Assembly (NCBI GenBank): GCA_016792585.1
Contig: JAEULB010000118.1
Location: forward strand, 1 to 64,000
DNA from: Rhodospirillaceae bacterium
GTDB taxonomy: Bacteria; Pseudomonadota; Alphaproteobacteria; SHVZ01
Reading direction: 5' to 3'
Length of the DNA stretch: 64,000 bases
Shown: positions 53,209-61,966 of the stretch, in pieces
How positions within the stretch are numbered: the first letter of the stretch is position 1
How the letters are laid out: every line of letters begins with the position of its first letter
Notes under the pieces: model-generated
Databases searched by the model: none
What the model was told of the DNA's origin: nothing
What the model saw: the letters and a program-made list of their open reading frames with translations, nothing else
Made by a program: the position numbers and the translations under genes

Positions 53209-54023
53209 ACGTACATCTCCTTCGGGATCGGTCGACGTGCATAGTCGGGCGCGCGCTCGCGCCCGGGCAGACGCACCGGTTCGCGCCGCACGTCCTGGTA
53301 AGGAATCTGCTCGAGCAGGTGGCGGATGCAGTTGAGCCGCGCCTTCTTCTTGTCGACCGCCTCGACCACGTACCACGGCGCCTCGGGAATGTGGGTGCGC
53401 TGGAGCATCTCCTCCTTGGCGCGGGTATAGCGCTCCCAGCACCACCGCGACTCCAGGTCCATCGGGCTCAGCTTCCTGTCGGAGCGGATCAGCATCTTCT
53501 CGAACTCGGGCACGGTCCGGAAGAACTCGTCGACCTCGGCTTCGGTGCAGAAGCCCATCACCCGCTCGACGCCGGCGCGGTCGTACCAGCTTCGATCGAA
53601 CAGCACGATCTCGCCGCCGGCCGGCAGATGCGCGACATAGCGCTCGAAGTACCACTGGCTGCGCTCGCGCTCGCTCGGCGCCGGCAGCGCTGCGACGCGG
53701 CAGACGCGCGGGCTCAGTCGCTGGGTGATCCGCTTGATCACCCCGCCCTTGCCGGCGGCGTCTCGCCCTTCGAAGATCACGACCACCTTCTGCCTGGTCG
53801 CGACTACCCAGTCCTGGAGCTTTACCAGCTCGGTCTGCAGACGAGACAGCTCCTTGAAGTAGAAGCGGCGATCCATCCCGAAGCCGTCGCGCTCGACCTC
53901 GGACTCGTCTAGCGGCTTCTCCAGCCGCGCATCGTCGATTTCCATCTCCAGCTCCTCGTCGAAGCGGTCGGCCATCTCGGCCTCGATCCGGCGCGCGAGC
54001 GTATCCTTGCCGTTCTTGGCCAT
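53193..54023 (-). CDS. ppk2: Polyphosphate kinase 2 with an internal in-frame deletion
   Basis: A 276-residue PPK2-family protein (usually about 300-310). It would transfer phosphate between polyphosphate and nucleoside diphosphates. Walker A is FEGRDAAGKGGVIKRI and Walker B IVLFDRSWYDRAGVERVMGF; the C-terminal PMDLESR, EEMLQRTHIPEAPWYVVEA and KKKARLNCIRHLL segments are intact. Between EFEKMLIRS and RKLSPMDLESR, however, about 31 residues that family members carry (the strand-helix with IILLKYWFS and the following basic lid segment) are missing, replaced by a direct join. The frame is preserved. Activity is therefore doubtful. ATG at 54023 begins the usual MAKNG-like N terminus. Confidence 0.88.
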   Translation of the reverse strand: MAKNGKDTLARRIEAEMADRFDEELEMEIDDARLEKPLDESEVERDGFGMDRRFYFKELSRLQTELVKLQDWVVATRQKVVVIFEGRDAAGKGGVIKRITQRLSPRVCRVAALPAPSERERSQWYFERYVAHLPAGGEIVLFDRSWYDRAGVERVMGFCTEAEVDEFFRTVPEFEKMLIRSDRKLSPMDLESRWCWERYTRAKEEMLQRTHIPEAPWYVVEAVDKKKARLNCIRHLLEQIPYQDVRREPVRLPGRERAPDYARRPIPKEMYVADRY

Positions 54024-54210
54024 CGTCGGTCTCCAAATCCTGGGCCGGGGATGGCGGACGAATGACAGCGCTTCGCCGCGACCTACGGCCAACACGTGGG
54101 GCGGAAGAAGGCTTCCGTTACCAGAGGCCGCGTTAACCATTCTTCAACCTTCCCTTTACATAGTCGCACTGACGCAATCCTCGCCCCGCCCGGGCGAGCC
54201 GGGAGTGCCG

Positions 54211-56916
54211 ATGGGGTTGGGAAGCCTGTGGATGAATGTCGGAATCGCTGCCGGTTGGCTGGCGATCGCCGCCATTGCCATCATCGGCCTCCACTTCGCC
54301 CGCGACCTCCCTCGGATCCGCACGCCGCTGGTGCTCGTGCTGGTCGCGGCGCTGCTGCTGACCGCGATATCGGTCGACGAACTCAGGGCGCTGTTCACGG
54401 GATGGATCGAGCCGCTCGCGGTCGAGCTCGGCGCGGTGGCGCTGATCGTCGTGGCGTTTTCTTTCCTGCCGGGTCACTGGCAAAGGACCAGCGAGGCGGT
54501 CCGCAACCTCGACAACGAGGAATCAAGCTATCGATCGCTGTTCGAGCACTCCGACGACGGGCTCTACCAGACCACGGCCGACGGCCGCGTGCTCCGGGCC
54601 AACGTCGCCTTCGCACGCCTGCTGGGGTTCGACTCCGCCGACGAGATGACGGCAGCCGATCTCAACGTCGGCGCCGGTCTCTACGTCGTCGAGCACAGGC
54701 GCCGCGAGTTCATGGAAGCGGTCGCCGCCAACGGCAAGGTCGAGCACTTCGAGAGCCAGATCCTGCGCCGCGACGGTACGGTCATCTGGGTCTCGGAAAG
54801 CGCGCATGCGGTGAGGGACCGGCAGGGCTGGCTCGTCTACTTCGAAGGCAAGGTGACCGACATCACCTCCCGCAAGCGCGCCGAGGAACAGCGCGACCGG
54901 GTGTTCCACCTCGCCAACGACATGCTTTGCATCGCCGGCCGCGACGGGCGGATCGAGCGGGTCAATTCCGCCTTCGAGCGCGTGCTGGGATACGGCGAGA
55001 CAGAGCTGGTCGGGCGGCCCCTCTTCGACCTCTTCCATCCGGAGGACGCACTTGCCGGGACGGTCGAGTTCACCAAGCTCGGCCAGGGCCTCCCGATGGT
55101 CGATTTCGCCGCGCGCTGCCGGATCAAGGACGGCGGCTATCGCTCCCTCTCATGGACCCTGATGCCGGTCGGCGACCGCGCCCAGGCGGTCGCGCGCGAC
55201 CTGACCGAGCGCCGCTCCGTCGAAGAGCAGCTCAGGCTCGCCTCGACCGTGTTCGAGACGGCGGGCGAGGCGATCATCGTCACCGACGCCAATCAACGCA
55301 TCCAGAAGGTCAACCACGCCTTCACAATCATCACCGGCTTCCGCGAGGAGGACGTCGTCGGCCAGACGCCGCGCATCCTCTCCTCCGGCCGCCATGAGCC
55401 CGGCTTCTACGAGGCGATGGCGGCGATGCTCTCGACCACCGGCCATTGGCAGGGCGAAGTCTGGAACCGCCGCAAGAACGGCGAGCTCTATGTCGAGTGG
55501 CTCAACTTCGCCGCGGTTCGCGACTCCGCCGGCGACATCGTCAACTTCGTCGGCGTGTTCAGCGACATCACTCGGCGCAAGCAGGACGAGGAGCGCATCC
55601 GCCACCAGGCCAACTACGACGCGCTGACCCAGCTTCCGAACCGATGGCTGTTCCAGGCGCGCCTGGCCCAGGCGATCGAACGCTGCCGGCTCTCGGGCAA
55701 CAAGCTGGCGCTGCTCTCGGTCAATGTGAACCAGTTCAAGTTCGTCAACGACAGCCTCGGCCATCGCGCCGGCGACGAGCTGCTGAAGGAGCTGGCCCGC
55801 CGCCTGCTCGGCGTGGTCCGCCACGGCGACACGGTGGCCAGGCTCGGCGGCGACGAGTTCGCCATGATCGTCGAGGACTTCCGCGACGACGAGCCGATCG
55901 AGATCCTGCCCGAGCGACTGCTGCGCTCGGTCGCCGAGCCGTTCAGGCTGGAGAGCGGCGAGCTCGTGGTCGGTGCCTCGGTCGGTGCCGCGCTTTATCC
56001 CGGTGACGGCACCGACGTCGAGACTCTCACTCGCAACGCCGCGACCGCGATGCGTCACGCCAAGGAGCAGCGCTCCGCGGCCTTCCGCTTCTTCGACGGC
56101 GGCATGGAGACGCGGGCGCTGGAACGGCTGAAGCTCGAGACTAGGCTCCGCCGCGCGCTGGAGAAGGGCGAGTTCGAGGTCCACTACCAGCCCCAGATCG
56201 ACATCTCCTCGCGCGGGTTGATCGGGGCCGAGGCGCTTATCCGCTGGACCGATCCGGAGCTGGGGCCGGTATCGCCCGGCATCTTCATCCCGGTCGCCGA
56301 AGCCTCGGGCCTCATCGTCGGCATCGGCCAGTGGGTCCTGCGCGAGGTCTGTCGCCAGATCCTGGTCTGGCAGGCCGCCGGTCACCTGGTGCCGCGGATA
56401 GCGGTCAACCTGTCGTTCCTGCAGTTCCGCCGCCCCGACTTCCTCGACACCGTGAAGGCGATCCTCCACGAGGCCGACGTCAAGGGCGACCAGCTCGAGT
56501 TCGAGCTGACCGAGAGCGTCGTCATGCACGATGCCGAGCAGGCGATCTCGACCCTGACGCAGCTCCGCGAGCTCGGCATCGAGCTTGCGATCGACGACTT
56601 CGGCACCGGCTACTCATCGCTCAACCGGCTCAAGCGGATGCCGATCCAGACGCTCAAGATCGACCGCTGCTTCATCAACGACGTGACGAAGAACGCCGAC
56701 GACGCCACCATCGTGCAGGCGATCCTCTCGATGGCGCACAGCCTCAACCTCAAGGTCGTGGCCGAAGGCGTCGAGACCGAGGCGCAGCTGGCGTTCCTCG
56801 CCGGCAAGCGCTGCGATTCCGCCCAGGGCTTCCTGCTGTCGCGGCCGCTTGCCGCCGACAGGTTCGCCACCTTCATGAGCGAATGGGAGTCTGGTCGCAT
56901 CGCCGCGGCCGACTGA
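54211..56916 (+). CDS. Membrane PAS-PAS-PAS-GGDEF-EAL cyclic-di-GMP protein
   Basis: A 901-residue signalling protein. Three membrane helices (about 8-26, 38-54, 67-87) precede three PAS domains (about 105-222, 229-333, 344-455), a GGDEF domain (466-630) and an EAL domain (645-895). EAL catalytic residues are present: E674 (AEALIRW), N733, E765, D795/D796 (DDFGTGYSS), K816 and E852 (EGVET), so phosphodiesterase activity is likely. The GGDEF keeps GGDEF (546-550) and the RxxD inhibitory site (537-540), but the usual LDLDxFK metal motif reads VNVNQFK, with N505 in place of the metal aspartate, so cyclase activity is doubtful. GGGAG precedes the ATG at 54211; sequence upstream in frame is not protein-like. 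Confidence 0.93.
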   Translation: MGLGSLWMNVGIAAGWLAIAAIAIIGLHFARDLPRIRTPLVLVLVAALLLTAISVDELRALFTGWIEPLAVELGAVALIVVAFSFLPGHWQRTSEAVRNLDNEESSYRSLFEHSDDGLYQTTADGRVLRANVAFARLLGFDSADEMTAADLNVGAGLYVVEHRRREFMEAVAANGKVEHFESQILRRDGTVIWVSESAHAVRDRQGWLVYFEGKVTDITSRKRAEEQRDRVFHLANDMLCIAGRDGRIERVNSAFERVLGYGETELVGRPLFDLFHPEDALAGTVEFTKLGQGLPMVDFAARCRIKDGGYRSLSWTLMPVGDRAQAVARDLTERRSVEEQLRLASTVFETAGEAIIVTDANQRIQKVNHAFTIITGFREEDVVGQTPRILSSGRHEPGFYEAMAAMLSTTGHWQGEVWNRRKNGELYVEWLNFAAVRDSAGDIVNFVGVFSDITRRKQDEERIRHQANYDALTQLPNRWLFQARLAQAIERCRLSGNKLALLSVNVNQFKFVNDSLGHRAGDELLKELARRLLGVVRHGDTVARLGGDEFAMIVEDFRDDEPIEILPERLLRSVAEPFRLESGELVVGASVGAALYPGDGTDVETLTRNAATAMRHAKEQRSAAFRFFDGGMETRALERLKLETRLRRALEKGEFEVHYQPQIDISSRGLIGAEALIRWTDPELGPVSPGIFIPVAEASGLIVGIGQWVLREVCRQILVWQAAGHLVPRIAVNLSFLQFRRPDFLDTVKAILHEADVKGDQLEFELTESVVMHDAEQAISTLTQLRELGIELAIDDFGTGYSSLNRLKRMPIQTLKIDRCFINDVTKNADDATIVQAILSMAHSLNLKVVAEGVETEAQLAFLAGKRCDSAQGFLLSRPLAADRFATFMSEWESGRIAAAD

Positions 56917-56919
56917 TTC

Positions 56920-57603
56920 CTAGCCGCCGCGGCGCCGGCTGCGCAGTCCGTCGAGCATCGCGGTGAAGAGCAGGTCAGCGCCGTTGTCCGCCGGCAGTTC
57001 CGCGAGAAGGGGCCTCAGGCGGTTGTCAATCAGCAGCATCGAGAAGCCGTGCGCCAGCGACCAGGACACCGCGATCTCGGCCAGCTGGGCGAGGGTGGGG
57101 TTGACCGCCATTTTCTCGCCGCGGCGGGCGCCGACCGCCTCGGAGAGAAGGCGCAGGGAGCCGGCGGCGGCGGTCCGCAGCGCCGGGCGGCTCATATCCA
57201 GCCGTTCGCTTCGGAACATCAGCAGGAACAGGTCCGGATGAGCGCGTGCGAACGCGACGTAGCCGCGGCCGAGGGCGGCGAGCCGTCGATCGGGCGCGTC
57301 CTCCGCTTGCAAGCTTCGTCCCATCGTCGCGGCGAACCGCTCGAAGCCGCGGGCGGCGAGCTCGCTCATGAGGCCGGCGACGTCGCCGAAGTGATTCTTC
57401 GGTGCCGCATGCGACACGCCGGCCTCGCGGGCGGCGGCGCGCAGGGACAGGCCGCCGATGCCGTCACGCCTAAGGATGCGCTCGGCCGCCTCGAGCAAGG
57501 CTTCCCGTAATGCGCCGTGATGGTAGCGGCCGGCATTCCCTTCCGCCCGTTTCCGTGATCCTGCCGTCCGGGAAGTCCGGCGGATGGGAGCGCTCCTGGT
57601 CAT
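56920..57603 (-). CDS. TetR/AcrR family transcriptional regulator
   Basis: A 227-residue repressor-type protein. The N-terminal helix-turn-helix covers about 28-75: ALREALLEAAERILRRDGIGGLSL, AAREAGVSHAAPKNHFGD. The C-terminal ligand domain resembles TetR_C_33 types (PDLFLLMFRSERLD). It is divergent from the DUF2306 gene and the shared promoter has a matching inverted repeat, so it probably controls both. The ligand is unknown. It ends 4 nt from the convergent EAL gene. Confidence 0.9.
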   Translation of the reverse strand: MTRSAPIRRTSRTAGSRKRAEGNAGRYHHGALREALLEAAERILRRDGIGGLSLRAAAREAGVSHAAPKNHFGDVAGLMSELAARGFERFAATMGRSLQAEDAPDRRLAALGRGYVAFARAHPDLFLLMFRSERLDMSRPALRTAAAGSLRLLSEAVGARRGEKMAVNPTLAQLAEIAVSWSLAHGFSMLLIDNRLRPLLAELPADNGADLLFTAMLDGLRSRRRGG

Positions 57604-57624
57604 GGGCACTTCTTCTTGACAAAT

Positions 57625-57663
57625 ATTTACGGTGTCAATATGAATAATGTTGTCATCGTCAAT
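57625..57663. promoter_or_regulatory. Candidate TetR operator in the divergent promoter
   Basis: ATTTACGGTGTCAATAT (57625-57641) and ATGTTGTCATCGTCAAT (57647-57663) form an imperfect inverted repeat (13 of 17 positions) around GAATA. The stretch is clearly more AT-rich than its surroundings, and TTGACA at 57615-57620 could be the -35 of the DUF2306 gene. Confidence 0.55.
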
Positions 57664-57713
57664 ATTGGGTCCGAGGCGACTTGCCCGTCGGACAGGCCTG
57701 TCGGAGGAAGGGA

Positions 57714-58112
57714 ATGTCGCTCGATCCGCTTCTCGCCGCGTCGCCGGTCGTGCAGGTCCATGCTTTCGCGGCGATGGCCGCCTTCGTGCTCGGGCTGATC
57801 CAGTTCGCGGGTCCGAAGGGCACGATGCCGCACCGGGTGCTCGGCTATGCCTGGGTCGGCCTGATGCTGCTGATCGCGGGCAGCTCGTTCTCGATCCGCG
57901 GGATCGCGAATGGCGGCGAGATGAGTGCGATTCACATCCTGTCGGCCGTCGTCCTTGTACTCGTGCCATTGGCGGCGCTCGCCGCGCATCGCCACAAGGT
58001 CCGTCGCCACAGGATCGCGATGGTCTCGCTGTTCGCCGGCGCGCTCGTCATCGCCGGGGCGTTCACGCTGGCTCCAGGCCGGATCATGCACGGCGTCGTG
58101 TTCGGCGGCTGA
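57714..58112 (+). CDS. DUF2306-type small membrane protein
   Basis: A 132-residue protein with four hydrophobic helices (about 18-34, 46-66, 73-89, 103-121) and histidines at helix ends (VQVHAFAAM, MPHRVLGYAW, AIHILSA, RHRIAMV) that resemble haem- or quinone-linked membrane proteins of the DUF2306 kind. GGAGGAAGGG is a strong Shine-Dalgarno. It is divergent from a TetR gene and probably induced by that regulator's ligand. No function is known to me. Confidence 0.8.
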   Translation: MSLDPLLAASPVVQVHAFAAMAAFVLGLIQFAGPKGTMPHRVLGYAWVGLMLLIAGSSFSIRGIANGGEMSAIHILSAVVLVLVPLAALAAHRHKVRRHRIAMVSLFAGALVIAGAFTLAPGRIMHGVVFGG

Positions 58113-58113
58113 C

Positions 58114-59127
58114 CTATTCCCGGGCGCGCCGGCCGGTGCAGAGCGTCTCGACCGCATCAGCGACCAGCCGGTACTTGACCCGGGTCGTCGAGAGGTCGCG
58201 GAAGTAGTTGACGAGGTCCCGCCACGGATCGTTGAGGCGCCCGATCGAGGAGATGAAGGCGACGACGGTGCCTACCTCGACCTTGCCGTCGATCACCAGC
58301 CAGCCGCCGAGCAGCAAGGCCGCGGCGATCTGCAGGTGGTGGGTCAGGTTCATGATGAAGCTCATCGAGAACTTCAGCTTGAAGATGCCCATGTTCAGCA
58401 GGAACACCTTCTGGATCAGCCCGCGCCCGTTGCGCGCCAGCTCGCCGTCCTTGGTGCCGGCGGCGACGATGCCGGCGCTGACCTCGCGCAGCACCTCCAC
58501 CCGCTTATGCGTGCGGCGGTTGATCACGCGCTGGATCAGCGGAACGACGAAGACATGCGGCAGGAAGATCGCGAAGGTGACCGCACCGAGCCACGGCTCG
58601 AGATAAACCATGTAGCCGACGACGGTAACGAGGATGCCGAGCTGCAGCAGCGGCTCGGAAACCGAGGCGCCGACGAATCCGCCGATCGGCTCGACCTCCG
58701 CCACCACCATCGAGACCTGGACGCCGCTCTCCTCGGGCAGCGCCTCCTTGCCGACCGGTGTGCCGCACAGCGAGTGCGCGCGTCGCCTGAGGTCGCGGGT
58801 GGCGCTCTCGCCGACCCAGCTCCGATAGACGTTGAGGCCGAGCTTGATCAGGCCGTGGAACAGCGCCGTGCCGGCATAGGCGGCGGCAAGCAGCAGGACC
58901 AGGTTCCAGTCGCGCTTCTCGGCCAGGTCGTTGACGACGCGGCGCTGGATCTCGAGCGGCACCAGCTCGAGCAGGAAGACGACGACCGTCAGGATGAACA
59001 GGAAGACCTGATGGCGCCCGGTGGTCTTGAGGATGAACGCGAATAGATTGGGCGGCAACGCCGTCCGCTCGCTGGCCGACGACGGAACGTCGAGACCAAC
59101 CGCCTCCTGCGTATCGACAGCTGCCAT
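58114..59127 (-). CDS. ABC-exporter-type membrane domain without ATPase domain
   Basis: A 337-residue protein that resembles the six-helix membrane half of type IV ABC exporters: FLFILTVVVFLLELVPLEIQRRVVND, helices at about 68-90, 160-200 and 265-300, and a final linker helix LSTTRVKYRLVADAVETL. It stops where a nucleotide-binding domain would begin, and no ATPase gene follows. It could be a natural stand-alone membrane protein, could use an ATPase encoded elsewhere, or could be the remnant of a full exporter. It ends 1 nt from the convergent DUF2306 gene. Confidence 0.78.
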   Translation of the reverse strand: MAAVDTQEAVGLDVPSSASERTALPPNLFAFILKTTGRHQVFLFILTVVVFLLELVPLEIQRRVVNDLAEKRDWNLVLLLAAAYAGTALFHGLIKLGLNVYRSWVGESATRDLRRRAHSLCGTPVGKEALPEESGVQVSMVVAEVEPIGGFVGASVSEPLLQLGILVTVVGYMVYLEPWLGAVTFAIFLPHVFVVPLIQRVINRRTHKRVEVLREVSAGIVAAGTKDGELARNGRGLIQKVFLLNMGIFKLKFSMSFIMNLTHHLQIAAALLLGGWLVIDGKVEVGTVVAFISSIGRLNDPWRDLVNYFRDLSTTRVKYRLVADAVETLCTGRRARE

Positions 59128-59205
59128 CGGGGACCTCGACGAAGCCGGGGACGCGAGCCGCCCGGATTAGACGAGGTATTTCAAGCGCTCCGGCCGACTA
59201 ACAGT

Positions 59206-61962
59206 TCAATGCGCCTCGGCCCAAGTGGTTCCCACGCCGGCATCCGCGATCAGCGGCACGCCGAGCGTCACGGCCGGGGCGCAGGCCCCTTCCATCACCT
59301 TGCGGACCAAGGCCTTGGTCGCCTCGACCTCGGCGTCGGGAACCTCGAACAAAAGCTCGTCGTGAACCTGCAGCAGCATGCGGGCCTTCAGGCCCTCGGC
59401 CTTCAGCGCCGGCAGCACGCGGATCATCGCGCGCTTGATGATGTCGGCGGCGGTTCCCTGGATCGGCGCGTTGATCGCCTGGCGCTCGGCGAAGCTGCGC
59501 ATCGCCGGGTTCTTGTCGGCGATCGTCTTCACATGGCAGCGCCGGCCGAACAGCGTCGTCACGTAGCCCAGCTTGCGCGCCGTCTCCTTGGCCTTGTCCA
59601 TGTAGGCGCGGATGCCGGGATAGCGCTCGAAATAGGCCTTGATGAAGGCCGAGGCCTCTCCCTGCGGGACGCCGATCTGCTTGGCGAGGCCGAAGGCCGA
59701 CATGCCGTAGATGATGCCGAAGTTGATCGCCTTGGCGTTGCGGCGGGTCAGCGGATCCATCTTCGCCAGCGGCACGCCGAACACCTGGGACGCGGTCAGC
59801 GCATGGATGTCGATGCCCTCGCGGAACGCCTGTTTCAGCGGTTCGACCTCGGCCATCTCGGCGACCAGCCTGAGTTCGATCTGCGAATAGTCGACCGACA
59901 GAAGCTTGTGTCCCTTCTCGGCGATGAAGGCGGCGCGAATCCGCCGGCCCTCCTCGGAGCGGACCGGGATGTTCTGAAGGTTCGGATCGTTCGACGACAG
60001 CCGCCCGGTCGCCGCGCCCGCCATGTCGTATGACGTGTGGATGCGCCCGGTATCCGGGTTGATCTGGTCGATCAACGTGTCGGCATAGGTCGACTTCAGC
60101 TTCTGCACGCGCCGCCAGTCGAGGATCTTCTGCGGCAGCGGATGCTGGTCGGCGAGCTCCTCGAGAATGTCGGAATGCGTCGAATAGGCGCCGGTCTTGC
60201 CCTTCTTGCCGCCGGGAAGCTTCAGCTCGTCGAACAGGATCTCGCCCAGCTGCTTGGGCGATCCGACGTTGAACTCCCGGCCGGCGTGCTTGTGGATCTC
60301 GCCTTCGAGCGTCGCCATCGTGCGCCCGAACTCCTGGCTGAGAAGGCGCAGCGCATCCGGATCGACCTTGATCCCGGCCGTCTCCATCGCCGCCAACACC
60401 GGCACCAGCGGCCGGTCCATGGTCTCGTAGACAGTGGTCACGTGGTCCTGGATCAGCCGCGGCTTCAGCGCGCAATGCAGCCGCCAGGTGACGTCGGCGT
60501 CCTCGGCGGCGTAGGTCAGCGCCTTGTCGAGCGCGACCTCGGCGAAGGCGAGGCGGGTCTTGCCGGTGCCGGTGACCTCGTCGGTGGCGATCGTCTTGTG
60601 CTCGAGATGGCGGACCGACAGCTCGTCGGTCGAGTGCCCGTGCGAGCCGGCGTCGAGCACGAAGGAGATCAGCCGCGTGTCGTCGATCGCGGTCAACGCG
60701 ACGCCGTAGCGCTGCATCACCAGCGCGTCGATCTTGATGTCGTGGCCGATCTTGAGGACCGCCGGACTCTCCAGCATCGGCTTGAGCGCCGCGATCGCAT
60801 CCGGGATCGGAATCTGGGGCGGCCTCTCGGCGAGCAGGTCGCCGCCGGCCGTGCGGTGGCCGAGCGGCAGGTAGCAGGCATCGCCGGGCTTGAGCGCGAG
60901 CGCGATGCCGACGAGCTCGGCCTGGGTCGGTACCAGCTCTGTCGTCTCGACATCGATCGAGACGACGCCGGCCTCGGTCGCACGGGCGACCCAGTGATTC
61001 AGGCGGTCGAGCGACTGCACCAGTTCGTATTTGAGCTCCGGCTTGCCGGGCGCGGCGATGGAGGCCGAGGCCGCCGGCGCGCTGGCCGCCGGCCTGCCCG
61101 CGTCCGGCGCGCCGTCGAGCTTGGCGATCAGCCGGGTGAAGCCCATGCGCACGAAGAATTCGCGGAGCACCTTGCGCTCCGGCGCCTTGACCGTGAAGCC
61201 GTCGATCGGTTCGGGCAGCGGCGCGTCGGCATCGAGCTGGACCAGGCGGCGCGAGATCAGCGCCTTCTCCTTGTTCTCGATCAGCGTCTCGCGCCGCTTC
61301 GGCTGCTTGATCTCGCCGGCACGCGCCAGAAGCGTGTCGAGGTCGCCGTACTCGGTGATCAGCTGGGAGGCGGTCTTGACGCCGATGCCGGGCACCCCCG
61401 GCACGTTGTCGGTCGGATCGCCGGTCAGCGCCTGGACGTCGACCACCTTCTCCGGCTGCACGCCAAACTTCTCGACGACCTCGTCGCGGCCGATGCGCTT
61501 CAGCTTTATCGGGTCGTACATCTCGACGCGATCGCCGACCAGCTGCATCAGGTCCTTGTCGGAGGAGACGATGGTGACCTTGTGGCCGGCGGCGACGGCC
61601 GCCTTCGCATAGGCGGCGATCAGGTCGTCGGCCTCGTAGCCGGCGAGTTCGATCGAGGGCAGGTTGAAGGCGCGGGTCGCGTCCCGGATCAGCGCGAATT
61701 GCGGGATCAGCTCCGGCGGCGGCTCCGGTCGGTGCGCCTTGTAGTCGGCATAGAAGTCGTTGCGGAAGCTCTTGCGGCCGGCATCGAAGATCACCGCCAG
61801 GTGCTGGGCGTGCACGTCCTGTGTGAGCCTGGACAGCATCTGGCAGAAGCCGAAGACCGCGTTCGACGGCGTGCCGTCCGGCGCGTTCAGCGGCGGCAGC
61901 GCATGGAAAGCCCGGAAGATGAACCCGGAGCCGTCGACCAGATAGAGATGCGAATCGGCCAA
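59206..61962 (-). CDS. polA: DNA polymerase I
   Basis: A 918-residue protein with all three Pol I parts. The 5'-3' exonuclease (1-290) has LVDGSGFIFRAFHA, GYEADDLIAAYA and VSSDKDLMQLV. The 3'-5' exonuclease (about 320-510) appears active: D and E of SIDVETTELV, D of GHDIKID, and YAAEDAD. The polymerase domain has DPNLQNIPVRSEEGRRIRAAF (split: DPNLQNIPVR), SVDYSQIELRLVAEM, RRNAKAINFGIIYGMS and LQVHDELLFEVP. It removes RNA primers and fills repair gaps. The start is a TTG at 61962, immediately before ADSHLYLVDG; no better start exists. It is 4 nt downstream of a 59-residue zf-CHCC gene. Confidence 0.97.
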   Translation of the reverse strand: MADSHLYLVDGSGFIFRAFHALPPLNAPDGTPSNAVFGFCQMLSRLTQDVHAQHLAVIFDAGRKSFRNDFYADYKAHRPEPPPELIPQFALIRDATRAFNLPSIELAGYEADDLIAAYAKAAVAAGHKVTIVSSDKDLMQLVGDRVEMYDPIKLKRIGRDEVVEKFGVQPEKVVDVQALTGDPTDNVPGVPGIGVKTASQLITEYGDLDTLLARAGEIKQPKRRETLIENKEKALISRRLVQLDADAPLPEPIDGFTVKAPERKVLREFFVRMGFTRLIAKLDGAPDAGRPAASAPAASASIAAPGKPELKYELVQSLDRLNHWVARATEAGVVSIDVETTELVPTQAELVGIALALKPGDACYLPLGHRTAGGDLLAERPPQIPIPDAIAALKPMLESPAVLKIGHDIKIDALVMQRYGVALTAIDDTRLISFVLDAGSHGHSTDELSVRHLEHKTIATDEVTGTGKTRLAFAEVALDKALTYAAEDADVTWRLHCALKPRLIQDHVTTVYETMDRPLVPVLAAMETAGIKVDPDALRLLSQEFGRTMATLEGEIHKHAGREFNVGSPKQLGEILFDELKLPGGKKGKTGAYSTHSDILEELADQHPLPQKILDWRRVQKLKSTYADTLIDQINPDTGRIHTSYDMAGAATGRLSSNDPNLQNIPVRSEEGRRIRAAFIAEKGHKLLSVDYSQIELRLVAEMAEVEPLKQAFREGIDIHALTASQVFGVPLAKMDPLTRRNAKAINFGIIYGMSAFGLAKQIGVPQGEASAFIKAYFERYPGIRAYMDKAKETARKLGYVTTLFGRRCHVKTIADKNPAMRSFAERQAINAPIQGTAADIIKRAMIRVLPALKAEGLKARMLLQVHDELLFEVPDAEVEATKALVRKVMEGACAPAVTLGVPLIADAGVGTTWAEAH

Positions 61963-61966
61963 AACG

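Noticed and set aside
54007-54210. N-terminal extension of the GGDEF-EAL protein up to 54007
   Set aside because: The extension overlaps the ppk2 start on the other strand, is not protein-like, and the ATG at 54211 with GGGAG begins directly before the first membrane helix.
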